Assembly: GCA_026391835.1 (NCBI GenBank)
Contig: JAPLDF010000008.1
Coordinates: 34,606-98,605, forward strand
DNA from: Bacteroidota bacterium
GTDB taxonomy: Bacteria; Bacteroidota; Bacteroidia; Bacteroidales; FEN-979
Length of the DNA stretch: 64,000 bases
Reading direction: 5' to 3'
Below, one piece after another: positions 10,313 through 21,800 of this stretch. Every line of letters starts with the position of its first letter. The first letter of the stretch is position 1. Below the pieces are notes generated by a model that did no database searches, was not told the origin of the DNA, and worked only from the letters and a program-made list of their open reading frames with translations. Both the position numbers and the translations under genes were made by a program.

Positions 10313-10659
10313 ATTATTAAATATGTTTCCGTAACAACCGTCTGCACTTCAAAGATAAGGGACTTTCAACAAAACAGGATATCTCCAGGACATTTTATTC
10401 TATAAAATTTGTATATAATTAAATTCCTGTTGATTATATCAATATTCTTATGCTCATACGCATCAGGCAAATTGAAATTACGGGTGAATTGACAAAATGG
10501 ATTTCCGATCCCGCATGGACACGCCGGACAAATCTCCTACCTTCCGACGTTTTAAATGACCACATGAATGAATTATTATCAGCCTGTGATGATTGTTCCG
10601 CTACACCGGAACAGGGTGGTCGGTGGTTCCGGTTTCTCCGCAACACCAGCAGGCGAACA
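10313..10659. other. Intergenic region with a dispersed repeat
   Basis: No convincing gene lies in these 347 bp. The frame at 10450-10665 (plus) has no family resemblance and overlaps the repeat described at 10516. The stretch next to 10312 is AT-rich and probably carries the promoter of the minus-strand gene starting there. Confidence 0.4.
10516..10570. repeat. Dispersed intergenic repeat, copy A
   Basis: Begins TGGACACGCCGGAC and continues through TTCCGACGTTTTAAATGACC. It aligns along about 50 bp with 37426-37480 (TGGACACATCGGAC, GTCCGACGTTTTTAATCAAC). The TGGACACGCC core also occurs at 25567, 31867 and, as CCGGACACGCC, at 35051, always outside intact genes. Probably debris of a mobile element or a MITE-like repeat; the family is not established. 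Confidence 0.5.
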
Positions 10660-12195
10660 TCATAACTTGATGATCTTAACCGTACCAGTCCGGTTTCCAC
10701 TCCTGACACGCAATTGATAGAGGCCAACAGGACAATTCCCCAGGGAAATGGTAAATGTACGCTGACCGGTCGATTCAAATCTTCCGGTCATCTTCCCTAC
10801 CAGGTTGTAAGTCGCCACCTGAACGGGTATTCCGGGATCTCCCGGATCTTCCATCTGTATATGAATTTCCCCGGTGGTTGGATTCGGAAACACCCTGAAC
10901 CATGTGCGGGCGGTTTGCTTCATGGACGATAACGTATCAGCAAAAGGAGTGGAAAATGCCACTTCCGGGATACTTTTCAGCGTGCCGCAGTATTGTCCGT
11001 TTGTCGAGATCCGGCCATCCAGGTAGCCTCCGTTGCTTACGGCAGCACCCGGCAGGAATTGGATATTCTGGCCTGCGATCAGGTTGACACTTCCGCCATT
11101 TTGCACCGTGAAGGTGGTTCCGGAGCCAGCCAGGGTGATCGTTTGGGTGGCGCCGAAACAGGTGACCTGCCCCGCGGTGACTGCGACATTCTGCAGTGTC
11201 TTGCTCGCAGGAGTGCAATACGCACTGTTGGAGGTAATATAGCCATGAAGGTATCCCCCGCTGTAAACCTGGCTGCCCGGCAGAAACCGGATGTTTTGTC
11301 CGGCCACGACAGTAGCGCTGGCCCCGGCCTGAACGGTGAAAGTTGATCCGTTACCGGCAAGGGTGAGGGTTTGCGTGGCGTTGTAACAATCAGTTTGACC
11401 TGGAGGAATGATTTCATTTCCCACCGCCACGATCGGGGGTACGCCTGCTGAAACAGCCACCTGCAACCCGGGCGATACCATGCCTCCCCCACAGGTGTTG
11501 GTGCCCCTCACTGTAACCGATCCCCCGGTTGCAGCATTTGAGAACAATAAAGTAATCGTATTCGTGCCGGCACCTGAAGTTATAGTGGTCCCGGCCGGTA
11601 ACGTCCAGGCATACCCTGTGGCTCCTGTTACCGGGGCAACTGAACAGATAACTCCCGACTGGCCGGGCTGCACCTGCGTGGGACCGGAAATCGTTCCGGC
11701 TGCCCCGGGAATTGAATTCACCGTAACTGCGAATACCGGGGAGGCTGTCCCGCTGCCCCCGGCGTTCTTCCCGTATACTGTTACGTTGCCGCTTTGGGCG
11801 GCCATGGAATAATTGACGGTGATCGTGCGGGTACTGTCGCCCGCCACAATGGAAGCTCCCGCAGGAACCGACCAGATATACCACGCCGCATTGGTGATGA
11901 CCGGTACCGAGTAAACCACACCAGCTGTTCCCTTGCAAACCACGGAGGTCCCTGTAATACCAGCTGCCGCCTGCGGCAACTGGATGGTGGAGGATTTGGT
12001 CAGACGGTTGCCCAGGGCGTCATAAGAATAGTGAACGACAAGGCCGTTTGAATAGCTGACTGTTGTCAACTGACTGTTGTTATCATACTGATATACAATA
12101 GATTGCTGGGCAACTGCCGAGAAAGGCCGGAACAGGACGGATAACAAAAGTAGCGCCAATTGCATCCGGCAATTATATAATATTGTTGGTTTCAT
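10660..12195 (-). CDS. T9SS-exported RHS-repeat / PKD / 3-coathanger protein
   Basis: A 511-aa exported protein. The signal peptide ends near residue 29 (FSAVAQ). Immediately after it is a single RHS/YD element (VYQYDNNSQLTTVSYSNGL, HYSYDALGNRLTKSS), then two PKD-like modules (WYIWSVPAGASIVAGDSTR; YAWTLPAGTTITSGAGT; about residues 75-245). Two 3-coathanger-stack modules follow at about 255-410 (CYNATQTLTLAG, GQNIRFLPGSQVYSGGYLHG; CFGATQTITLAG, GQNIQFLPGAAVSNGGYLDG), then a C-terminal T9SS type A domain (FRVFPNPTTGEIHIQM). Only one base separates it from the 2201-aa RHS protein upstream, so the two are almost certainly translated from one transcript. The orphan YD element mirrors the barrel repeats of that neighbour. 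Confidence 0.85.
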   Translation of the reverse strand: MKPTILYNCRMQLALLLLSVLFRPFSAVAQQSIVYQYDNNSQLTTVSYSNGLVVHYSYDALGNRLTKSSTIQLPQAAAGITGTSVVCKGTAGVVYSVPVITNAAWYIWSVPAGASIVAGDSTRTITVNYSMAAQSGNVTVYGKNAGGSGTASPVFAVTVNSIPGAAGTISGPTQVQPGQSGVICSVAPVTGATGYAWTLPAGTTITSGAGTNTITLLFSNAATGGSVTVRGTNTCGGGMVSPGLQVAVSAGVPPIVAVGNEIIPPGQTDCYNATQTLTLAGNGSTFTVQAGASATVVAGQNIRFLPGSQVYSGGYLHGYITSNSAYCTPASKTLQNVAVTAGQVTCFGATQTITLAGSGTTFTVQNGGSVNLIAGQNIQFLPGAAVSNGGYLDGRISTNGQYCGTLKSIPEVAFSTPFADTLSSMKQTARTWFRVFPNPTTGEIHIQMEDPGDPGIPVQVATYNLVGKMTGRFESTGQRTFTISLGNCPVGLYQLRVRSGNRTGTVKIIKL

Positions 12196-12196
12196 A

Positions 12197-15100
12197 CTAT
12201 TTCACTGGACCTGTCCATATATAACGATTGAAACTCTGTGGGTTAACCGGCGCAACCGACCCGGCACCAACCTTTGCACTCTTGTCGAGCTTCCGTCTTA
12301 GCTCCGGCGACAAATATTTATACGGATCAATCCTGGCAACAAGAATTCCATCAATCGCCATATCCGCAATTTTACCAACAAACGATACCGCGAAAGGGAC
12401 CAAGTCCCCCAGGCCTTCAATACCAACCAAGTAACCCAGTATATTGGCGACGTCAGTGGTCACATCCTCAATCAGGTCAGCCACATCCTGTGCACTTAAG
12501 TTCTTCTTGTTTTTAAACGCCTTGGTAATAAAACGGGTAAGGCCAAATAAAGTATTGACTGGAACTTTTGCTGCAAGTTTTGGTCCCAATTGATTAATCA
12601 ACTGTGACGTGACGTATTTGGCATAATCGTATGCGGAAATATCTTCTAAATCTTTGCCATTATTTAATTTTTGGTCCGTATAAAAAGCCGTAAGATCTAA
12701 AAAAACATCGGATTGCCCCATAGGGTCAATCAGGTTCGTGGGATTATTTTCGGCATAGGGATAGAGATTTTTATTCCAGATCGGGTCTTCAGTCAAAAAC
12801 CGACCGATCGTATTATCATAGTACCTTGAACGCATAAACACCAGCGAGCTGTCTTCGTACATCACCCCATATTTTCCAATGTACCTGAACGGGTTGAAAT
12901 CAGTTTCCACAGATTTGGTGATGGTTCCAAAATCATCGTAGGCATATTGATGGGTGATGGCTGCTGCAGAGGTTCCATCCACCATGGCCACTGTACTCCC
13001 GCGAAAATCACTGATGTAATATCCGGTGGTATTATCAGGCTTTATCCGTGCGATCAGACCCAGTCCATATACATAATAATTCAGCGGCGTACCGTTTACG
13101 TTGGTCTCCATTAGCACCTTTGATATGCCAAGGACATCCAGGACATATTTTTTCACCGTCCCGTTACAGGAGGATTCCCGTCGCAGCCCGGCGCCATCAT
13201 ACGAATAATTTGCATTGAAGCGGCCACTGACAGAAATCAGGTTGTTTTTCAGATCGTATCCATAGGTATAACCGGTCTTGCTCAGTGTATTGCCGTTAAA
13301 ATCGTAACCGAAGGATGTTGTGTCGGCTGTCAATATCCTGTTCGCGGCATTGTAGGTATAATTGATAAGGGGCTTTGCGAGCGAAGGGTTCACGGCAACA
13401 GGTTGTGCAATATTCTCCAGGGTGTGATTTCCCAGTTTGTCGAGCAGATAGGAATATTCGGCTATCACACTCCCGTTGGCCCGCTTTGAGGCCAACCCTG
13501 CCTGCCTGCCTGCAGGATCGTATGCATATGCAGTAATCACCCCGTTCGGGTAAACAGTGCTGAGCAATGAGCCATCGTCCCTGTAATTGTACAGTGTCGC
13601 CTGGTTGATCCAGTCGGTGACGCTCTGCATCCGGTTGGAGGCATCATACGTGTAGGTTACCGTTTTATTGCCAGGATAGATGAGTTTGGTAATGTTTCCG
13701 CCGTTGTCGTAGGTGTAACCCACGGTAAATCCGTCATATGCTACAGTACTCACCCGGTTGAACCCGTCGTAGGTAAAGGTGACCGATTTTCCTGCCCGGG
13801 TGATGCTCTGGAGGTTCCCGTTACTATAAAAAGAGTAGGCGGCATACCCGTCATTGGTCACACGGCCGGCGTTGTCATAAGTGTAGGTGAAGAGATTGCC
13901 GTTCGGATCGCTTGTTGTTTTAAGGCTGCCGTCATAATTATAGGTGTAGATCCGGGAATTTCCCTGGAACGTCTGTTTCAGCAACAAGTCGGTTGCTGTG
14001 TCGTAGGTCATGGTGGTGACGCCGTTTTTTGCATTGGTAATAGTGACCAGGTTGTCATTGGCATCATAGGAATAGGTGGTGGTATGGTTCAGGGCGTTTT
14101 TTTCCCATACCAGGTTGTCGTTGTAGTCGTACTGGTATTTTGTCGTATCCCCTTTGAAATCGGATACCGACAGCAACCGGCTGGACAGGTCAAAATTCAT
14201 GGCTGAGCTGAGGCTGAGCGCCGGAATGGAAAAAGTGTTCTGCATGCCCGTTGTATTGCTGTAACCAAACTGGGTTGTGATCCCGTTGGGGTTGGTCATC
14301 GTAAGCGGCTGGCCGGATGAATTGTACGTCACCACCGTTTCTTTTCCCAGCGGATCGGTAACCTGCAGCAGATTTCCATTGGGGTCGTAGGTGTAACTGG
14401 TACTGTTCCCGTTGGCATCGGTTCGCCTGGTGATGTCATTGGTCAGGTTGTACTCGAAATACTCATGGGTGGTGGTCATTCCGGATCCCGACCTGGCGAC
14501 CTGGATGATATTCCCCCGCGCATCGTAGGTATTATTGACAGCCATGCCATTGTTGTTATTGGTGACGGCCATCGGCAGCAGCGGGTCTGTGTTGCTGGTA
14601 TACTGACTGGTAAAATTGGTTGCCGAGTTCCCGTAAACCTTTGTGGCGCTTCCGTTCCGGTTGAATTCAAAGTTTGTCGTGACTGACTGCCCTGTGGCCT
14701 GCGGAACCACGACGGTCGATTTATTGTAATCACCGGTTCCTGAAACATAATTCGGTGCCTGGGAAATGGTGAGCGGACTGTTGTTGTTGAACTTGCTGCT
14801 GATCAGTTTCCGCTGCAGGTACAGGTTGGTGATCGTATTGCCCTTGGGAAGCTGGATGGTGGTCAGCAGGTATTTCCCGGGAGTGGCAGGGTCATAGCCA
14901 TAACTGGTCACATGGCTGTTCGCATCGGTAAAGGTTGCAAGTTGCTTGTTGGTCACCGTGAATTTGACCTGTCGGTTCAATGGATCGGTGATGCTGCTGA
15001 TATAGTTGGTGCCTGCCTGGTAGGCAAATGTCAGCTGGCGGTTCAGCGGGTCCTTGACCATGGAGATACGCGGCATGTTATCAACACCGATCGCATAGCT

Positions 15101-18100
15101 CAGGTTGGAGGTGTTGCCGTTCCGGTCGGCGATCGCAGTCAGAACATAAGGTGCGCCGGTGGCCGATCCGTTGATTTTGGTAAAGGTATACAGCAACTGG
15201 GTTTTGGTCAGGACCGTATACACGGAAGAGGATACCCGTGTCAACTGGTCATATACCCCGAATGTAACGGGGGCCGGGTTGGCGGGTGTCCCGGTATTGT
15301 CGTATACATTCATTGTGCCGTCGGGCCAGAAGACGATAAGGCAGGGTTTCCCAATGGTCTGTCCGTAATCATCTTTCACCTCGATGGTGTTGATGATATA
15401 GGCGTTGTAGGAGTGGCTCCAACCTGCTCCCAGGGGGCTCATGGGAACGAATTCGTCGGGCAGTTCGGTGAGAAAGGAATTGTAGTTGTGGTCAAAATTC
15501 AGGGGGATGCCTTTGCCTGGGATCTTGAAACTGGATTTGGTATAATGGTTGAAATTCCCCTGCTCCGCGCCCACCATGGAAGAAAAATTATAGGGGGTGT
15601 AATTGCCCGGGATGAAAAAACTGGAGGTGCCCGGGTTCAGTGTATTAGAGACGGTTGGAATGGTTACCAGCGGGTTGCTGTGGATGGTGCGCTCGAGCAT
15701 CACAAAGGCTTCGGCACGGGTGCAGTAGGCCAGGGGCCGGAACAACGGATTGGCCGTACTGATAATCCCCCTGTCAGCCGCTTCTTTCACATACCCGTAA
15801 AAGGGATCTCCCGGGCCGATATCCGTGAAAGGGCTCGGGCCGGTTTCATCGGGAGGGATGTTGAAGGTCTCCAGCAGCACTTTCAGCACCAGCACACGGA
15901 CGATTTTTTCTTCGGGGTTGAAGTTGAACCGGTTCCGGTCAAATGGAGATATCCCGTCATTGTACTCAAGGTAACTCAGCGCCTTGGCATATCGGTAATA
16001 GTAGGTTCCTGTATTCTGGAGATCGTTGAACGGGCTAGGGAAAGCATCCGAGACTACGGAAACATTTCCAAGCAACCCCAGAAATGCAATTTTTGCCAGC
16101 TGCTGCCTTTTTAGGAGGGAGTCGGGGTAAACCTTGCAACTGGATCCGGAAACGATCCCCCGTCCGCATAAATACTGAATCTCATTGTAGGCCCAGTAAC
16201 CGGTGGGCAGATCGGTGAAATTGCAACTGGGGGTAACGGTAACGGTTCCGTTGGTGTAGGTGGCCTGGATCGGGCTGCCGCCTGCATTGGTGATCTCACA
16301 ATTGCCGGCCGTCTGGGTATCCCAGGTGTTTGTTACATTGCCGCCGGAGCAGTCGAACTTCAACCGGAACAGGGTATCGTTGCCCAGGCTGATAGCCGTT
16401 CCGGAGGCCCACACCACATAGATTTTCCCCTTGTAGTTGTTGACCTGGAAATAGGTGGAGTTAAACCCGGCATTTGGGTTTTCCAGGCCAATATACCGGA
16501 GGGTGTTGGTATCGTATTTCAGCACAAGTGACATGGCCGCTACCCCGTTGAAGCCGGTGGCATAGACCGGCTGCCGGATCAGCCCGGCACAGCTGGAGGA
16601 GACGGTTTTGGCAGTCACCTGGATCACCTGCGGAGCGGCTGTCACAGTGAGCGTTGCCACCGTTGAACTGGCAGCCGGGCTGCAGGTGCCGCTAACCATA
16701 CAGAAGTACTTGTACCCGCTCATGACCGTGGTTGTATTCGAAACGGTCAGGGTGGCTGAGGTCACCCCAGAATAGGGGGCTGTGTTGGTCAGGCTTGTCC
16801 AGGTGCTGCCGCCATTGGTGCTGCCTTTCCATTGGTAGATAATCCCCGTAGCACCGGCACCCACCGAAAAAGTGGCAGCCTGACCTTCAGTAACGGCCTT
16901 ATCGGCTGGCTGGCCGGTGATGGCCGGGGGCAGGTAAAAACCGGCCGTTCCGTTCGTATAGTTGGTCGTAATGGCGACCCCCGAGCCATCGGTGATCTCG
17001 CAGGCCCCCGGAGTCGTAATATCCCAAGTCAACGCGGAAGAGCCTCCGGGAGCGGTAAAAGATATCCGGAACAGGGTGTCGTTACCCACTGTTGCAGGGC
17101 TGGTGTTGGCCCAGGTCACATAGACTTTCCCATTGGCCGCATTGGCCGAAAATGTGCCGCCGGAAATGGCGCTGTGGCGGTTGACCACATCGACATAGGT
17201 CAACACCGACATGTTGTAGGCAATGGTCATGGAAAAACTTCCGACACTGTTGAAATTTACGGCATAGACCGGGACCAGGATGGCGCCCGGACAAACGGTT
17301 TTAGTGCCAACGGTGGCCGTGATCACCTGGGGTGTCGGGTTGACGGTAAGCATAGCGGAAGCAGTGGTGGCTGGTGACGGACATGTACCGCTGACGGTGC
17401 ACCGGTAGCGGTACCCCGTCATCGCCAGTGTTGCGGCTGTAATGTTCAGGGTGGCCGCAGTCACATTGGAATAGGGCGCTACATTGGTGAGGTTGCTCCA
17501 CGTTAATCCGCCATTGGTGCTCGACTGCCATTGATAGGTCAGCCCGGTTCCGGAAGCCCCAACCGAGAAACTGGTATTTTGAGACTGGGTGATGGTTTTG
17601 TCGACCGGCTGGGTTGTGATGGTGGGAGGAGCATAAAAACTCATACTGCCACCGGTATAGGTTGATGAAATAATTGTCCCTGAACCATCGCTGTATTCGC
17701 AGTTCCCAGGGGTTTGGGTATCCCAGGAAAGCGTTGAGGAACCCGTCGTCCCGCTGAACACCAGTTCCGCCAGCGTTCCTCCCGTGGCGATGGTGGCAGA
17801 AACCACCGAAGCCCAGGTGAGATACACCTTGCCATTGTATGCATTGGCTGTAAGGGTTCCTCCCGCCAGGGCGCTGTTTGCGTTCTGCACGCCCGAAAAA
17901 GCGAGGGTGCCTGTGCCGTAGCCCAGGGCAAGCGAAAAGCTGCCAACTGCGGTGAACCCGCTAACGGTCAACGGGATAATCACATTCCCGGGACAGATAT
18001 TGACCGATCCGGCCGTGGTGGCAATAACCTGTGGCACAGGACTGACCGTAAGGATCGCGGTGCTGGATGTGACGGCCGGGGAGCAGGTACCCGATACAAT

Positions 18101-18802
18101 GCAGCGGTAACGGTAGCCGGTGAAGCCAATCGGTGCAGCCAGGACGTTGAGCGATGCCCCGGTGACATTGCTGTAATTGGTTCCGTTGGTCAGGCTGGTC
18201 CAGGTAGAGCCACCGTTTGTGCTGACCTGCCATTGGTATACAATTCCGGTAGCAGCAGCGCCCACCGAAAACGATGTATTCTGACCTGCTGTCACGGAGG
18301 CATTCACCGGTTGGGTGGCAATCCCCGGCACCTGGTAAACGGTCGCTGTTCCATTTGTATATGCAGAGGTCTTGATGGTACCCGTTGAATCGCTGTACTC
18401 ACAGTTCCCGGGTACCTGGGTGTCCCACGTCAGTGCAGATGATCCGGTTACACCGGTGAACCTGATTTTGATCAGTGTATCCGCCGCGATGTTGGCGGGT
18501 GTGACAGAAGCCCAGGTGAAATAGACCTTCCCGTTGTATGCATTCACGCTGAAAGTGCCTCCGCTCAGTTGCGGGTGCAGGTTCTGGTAACCCAGGTACG
18601 TCAGAACGCTGGTGTTATAAGAGAAGACCAATGAAAAAGCCCCGATGTGCGCACAGTTGGTCACCCGGAGCGGGATGGCGATCTCCCCGGGGCACTTCGA
18701 TGCACTGACCAGTGTGGTTGTGATGGATTGGGCGGCCAGCAATCCCGGGAGAATGGTCAGCAGGCAAAGGATCACAAGGGTAAGGACGGTTCTTTTATTC
18801 AT
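12197..18802 (-). CDS. Four-cohesin / Ig / SLH / RHS-barrel surface protein
   Basis: A 2201-aa exported protein. The signal peptide ends near residue 25. Four cohesin-type domains (about 26-155, 258-390, 490-620, 722-856; each begins with a V.CPG or C.G block and contains GAFSLVFSYNTSVLTYLG-like strands) are separated by three Ig-like modules (GITGQPADKAVTEGQ-type linkers, YQW.VSTNGGSTWT). Residues about 858-1045 hold three SLH-like repeats (DLPTGYWAYNEIQYLCGRGI). After a DUF6531-like lead-in (NFDHNYNSFLTELP) come many YD repeats (about 1150-1960), then an RHS core block (RYYDNTIGRFLTEDPI, near 1990) and a distinct C-terminal region of about 170 aa. Unlike its neighbours it has no T9SS sorting domain. 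RHS barrels usually enclose a C-terminal effector; the tail here matches no toxin I recognise. Confidence 0.85.
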   Translation of the reverse strand: MNKRTVLTLVILCLLTILPGLLAAQSITTTLVSASKCPGEIAIPLRVTNCAHIGAFSLVFSYNTSVLTYLGYQNLHPQLSGGTFSVNAYNGKVYFTWASVTPANIAADTLIKIRFTGVTGSSALTWDTQVPGNCEYSDSTGTIKTSAYTNGTATVYQVPGIATQPVNASVTAGQNTSFSVGAAATGIVYQWQVSTNGGSTWTSLTNGTNYSNVTGASLNVLAAPIGFTGYRYRCIVSGTCSPAVTSSTAILTVSPVPQVIATTAGSVNICPGNVIIPLTVSGFTAVGSFSLALGYGTGTLAFSGVQNANSALAGGTLTANAYNGKVYLTWASVVSATIATGGTLAELVFSGTTGSSTLSWDTQTPGNCEYSDGSGTIISSTYTGGSMSFYAPPTITTQPVDKTITQSQNTSFSVGASGTGLTYQWQSSTNGGLTWSNLTNVAPYSNVTAATLNITAATLAMTGYRYRCTVSGTCPSPATTASAMLTVNPTPQVITATVGTKTVCPGAILVPVYAVNFNSVGSFSMTIAYNMSVLTYVDVVNRHSAISGGTFSANAANGKVYVTWANTSPATVGNDTLFRISFTAPGGSSALTWDITTPGACEITDGSGVAITTNYTNGTAGFYLPPAITGQPADKAVTEGQAATFSVGAGATGIIYQWKGSTNGGSTWTSLTNTAPYSGVTSATLTVSNTTTVMSGYKYFCMVSGTCSPAASSTVATLTVTAAPQVIQVTAKTVSSSCAGLIRQPVYATGFNGVAAMSLVLKYDTNTLRYIGLENPNAGFNSTYFQVNNYKGKIYVVWASGTAISLGNDTLFRLKFDCSGGNVTNTWDTQTAGNCEITNAGGSPIQATYTNGTVTVTPSCNFTDLPTGYWAYNEIQYLCGRGIVSGSSCKVYPDSLLKRQQLAKIAFLGLLGNVSVVSDAFPSPFNDLQNTGTYYYRYAKALSYLEYNDGISPFDRNRFNFNPEEKIVRVLVLKVLLETFNIPPDETGPSPFTDIGPGDPFYGYVKEAADRGIISTANPLFRPLAYCTRAEAFVMLERTIHSNPLVTIPTVSNTLNPGTSSFFIPGNYTPYNFSSMVGAEQGNFNHYTKSSFKIPGKGIPLNFDHNYNSFLTELPDEFVPMSPLGAGWSHSYNAYIINTIEVKDDYGQTIGKPCLIVFWPDGTMNVYDNTGTPANPAPVTFGVYDQLTRVSSSVYTVLTKTQLLYTFTKINGSATGAPYVLTAIADRNGNTSNLSYAIGVDNMPRISMVKDPLNRQLTFAYQAGTNYISSITDPLNRQVKFTVTNKQLATFTDANSHVTSYGYDPATPGKYLLTTIQLPKGNTITNLYLQRKLISSKFNNNSPLTISQAPNYVSGTGDYNKSTVVVPQATGQSVTTNFEFNRNGSATKVYGNSATNFTSQYTSNTDPLLPMAVTNNNNGMAVNNTYDARGNIIQVARSGSGMTTTHEYFEYNLTNDITRRTDANGNSTSYTYDPNGNLLQVTDPLGKETVVTYNSSGQPLTMTNPNGITTQFGYSNTTGMQNTFSIPALSLSSAMNFDLSSRLLSVSDFKGDTTKYQYDYNDNLVWEKNALNHTTTYSYDANDNLVTITNAKNGVTTMTYDTATDLLLKQTFQGNSRIYTYNYDGSLKTTSDPNGNLFTYTYDNAGRVTNDGYAAYSFYSNGNLQSITRAGKSVTFTYDGFNRVSTVAYDGFTVGYTYDNGGNITKLIYPGNKTVTYTYDASNRMQSVTDWINQATLYNYRDDGSLLSTVYPNGVITAYAYDPAGRQAGLASKRANGSVIAEYSYLLDKLGNHTLENIAQPVAVNPSLAKPLINYTYNAANRILTADTTSFGYDFNGNTLSKTGYTYGYDLKNNLISVSGRFNANYSYDGAGLRRESSCNGTVKKYVLDVLGISKVLMETNVNGTPLNYYVYGLGLIARIKPDNTTGYYISDFRGSTVAMVDGTSAAAITHQYAYDDFGTITKSVETDFNPFRYIGKYGVMYEDSSLVFMRSRYYDNTIGRFLTEDPIWNKNLYPYAENNPTNLIDPMGQSDVFLDLTAFYTDQKLNNGKDLEDISAYDYAKYVTSQLINQLGPKLAAKVPVNTLFGLTRFITKAFKNKKNLSAQDVADLIEDVTTDVANILGYLVGIEGLGDLVPFAVSFVGKIADMAIDGILVARIDPYKYLSPELRRKLDKSAKVGAGSVAPVNPQSFNRYIWTGPVK

Positions 18803-18832
18803 GGCTAAACCTGTTTCTGGAGTACGGGTAAG

Positions 18833-21800
18833 CTAGTCAATTACCAGTTTAAGGGTCATCTCGGTCACTTTCCCTCCGGCAATACACCGAAAACGGCAGA
18901 AATAGATACCGTGCACCAGGGATGAGAGATCAAGGGACTTCCGGTGCTCTCCTGGTCCGAATTCCTCCTCTGTCACCCGGGCGACAACCCGGCCTGTTAT
19001 ATCCGTAAGGCACAAGCTTACCATTCCCGGACCGGCCAGGTTGACAATAAAGGTAACACGGTCTTTTACCGGGTTGGGATAAAAAGAAAAGGAGGGTTCA
19101 CCGGCTTGTGAGTCAATAGGATTCACGGTTGTCAGGGTTGCCGGGATTACGGGAACGCTCAATATCACTCCGCCATAAGGATCGGCATAAGGATCGGCAA
19201 TCTCGCCTCCCTCTCCCAACGTGATGGAGACCGGGGCCGCAAGGGATCCCAGGTCCCTGGTCCTGAAACGGATGGTGACCAGTACATCGCCTTCCTGCGT
19301 GGCAACCGGGTTCAGGTTGTACCACCCGGTCTTCAACACTCTATCCTGGGCCGTGAAGGCGAGGTTTTCAGCTGTGGCGGCCAGTTGAACACCCAGCACC
19401 TCCAGGTATTCTGTGGGGTAATTGAAGACCAGGGAGATGGCGCCGGCATCAAGTTTGTTCAGCACCTTCACACGCATGCCAAACTCCTGCCGCGATCCGG
19501 GGTTGACAGTCCCGTTGTAAACCAGCGACAGACCCGGAGTCTTGCTGAGCGTAGAATACGATCCGTTTACATCCCCAAACCAGGTCCCGGCAAGGTTGTA
19601 ATAGAAAGCAGGAGGGGTCGGAGTGACTGAATCGCAGTCAATCTGCAGGTTCCCGGCCGGAAAAGAGCTGATGATCCCAGTAAACCGCTGGAGGATCATC
19701 AGGGCATCCGTACCGTTCACCGTCCTGCTTTTATTGACATCGGCGATAAAAGAGTGGTTGGCATCCAGCAGGCTGATGAAGGTGAAATGCTGCATCACCT
19801 TCAGTGCGTCGGTTGAATTGATCCCGCCGAACTGGTCCTGGAGGGTGAAATCGATCTTTGTCGGGATCGAAAGCTGGAGCGGGGCAAAGGTGAACGCCCC
19901 GGTGGTGTTCGTGGTGGCAGTGGCCAGTGTGTTATTGGTGTAATCTTTCAACGTTAATACGGCATTGCGTAACGGTTTGGAAGCGTTATTGTCGTAGAGG
20001 AACTTTCCCGATACGTTGATCGCTGCAGGCTGGGCTGTGGGCAGCCAGGAAAATGGCATAAAGGTGATCTTTCCCAGCGAGGTGTTGTCGGTTTTGTCCC
20101 AGGTCTTTTTCTCAATATAGGAACTGTCGCAACTTCCCAGGAAGTTGTAGCGCATGTCGATGTTGTTCGAGGTGTTGTTGAAGATATTGTAATTATTGCT
20201 GTAGATATCGCAGGCATTGATGAAATTGTTGCCGATGGCCGGGTTGCTTGCGCTGGTGAGATATACGCCATAGCCCTGGTTTTCTTTGATGATCGAATTC
20301 TTCACCGTTACGTTGGCGGCATCGAGCCACAATCCGTACCCGGCGCTTTGAGACAGCGTTACGCGCTCCAGCGTGGGCTGGACGGTATTGTTGCACCAGA
20401 TGTTGTACTGGTTTCCTTTCGTAACGGTACAATATTTCATGAGAGAGATGGCCGAATACATGTCACTGGCATCATGGAAATAAATACCGTTCCAGCCACC
20501 TATTGCATCGTTGAACGAAGTAAAATTAATAAGACTGTCGGGTGTACCGATGGCGTACAACTCTCCTACATACCAGTAACTATAAACATACCCAATTTGA
20601 AGTTGCTTGTCAGCGGCAAACTTCAGCGTGCAACCGGGTTTAATTGTCAACCGGGCCTTGGGACCGTTGTTCCCTTTCATAACCCTTACGTTGTCAGTGA
20701 ACACATAGGGTTTATTTCCGAAACAATACCAGGTCCGGTCATCCGAAATATCCCCCCCGTTGACAAAAACACCATCAGTGTTGTTGCCGGTAAATTGCAG
20801 GTTCTTCAGGCTGCCTACATAATTAGCGCTATTGTAATACAAGCCATATCCGCCGTTATTGAGGAAGTTCATTTTGAAAAGGGTCAGCAGGGAATTGTTC
20901 GAACTGATCCCGATCCCGCCATTGTTAATTACACTGGTGTTGGTAATGGATAAGGGTGCCGTCTCCAGGTTCAACCCCATATTTAGTGAATATCTGATGG
21001 TGCAACTATCAATCGTTGGCTGCGTCGTATTATTGCACCAGATATTGAACTGGTTCCCTTTTTCAACGACACAGTTCTTCATCATGGAGGTAGCAGAATA
21101 CAAATCACTCGCATCGTGAAAATAAATTCCATTCCAGCCACCTACTGCATCGTTATAAGAGGTAAATGTAATGAGGCTGTCGGAAGTGCCGGCCGCCCAC
21201 AATTCACCGACATACCAGTAACTATAAACATACCCAATTTGAAGTTGTTTGTCAACAGCAAATTTCACAACGCATCCGGGTTTGACCGTCAATCTGGCCT
21301 TTGGGCCGTTGTTTCCTTTTATTACCCTGACATTGTCGAGGAATACATAGGGTTTGTTACCAAAGCAATACCAGGTCCGGTCATCTGAAATATCTCCTCC
21401 TGCACTAAAAACACCATCCTGGCTATTCCCGTATATCTGGAGTTTTTGAAGATTGTTTACATAGTAGGCATTATTATAATATAAGCCATATCCTCCGTTA
21501 TTGAGAATGTTTGTCTTGGAGATGGTTAGGAGAGAATTGACGGAATTTATGCCAATTCCTCCATTATTGCTTATATTGCTATTAGAGATAGCCAGTGGCG
21601 ACGACTCGAGATTCAACCCATAAATTAAAGAGTATTTTATAGTACAACTATCGATTGTAGGCTGGGAAGTGCTGTTGCTCCAGATATTATATGAATTACC
21701 TTTTTCCACGATGCAGTTTCTCATGACAGACATTCCGGTATATTCGTCGCTGGCATTGTTGAAATAAATTCCATTCCAGCCCCCGGTCAATCCGTTTAAA

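Noticed and set aside
14912..16114. 400-codon plus-strand frame
   Set aside because: Antisense to the RHS/SLH gene, no signal or domain, composed of Gly/Val/Arg-rich shadow sequence typical of the complementary strand of a GC-rich repeat gene.
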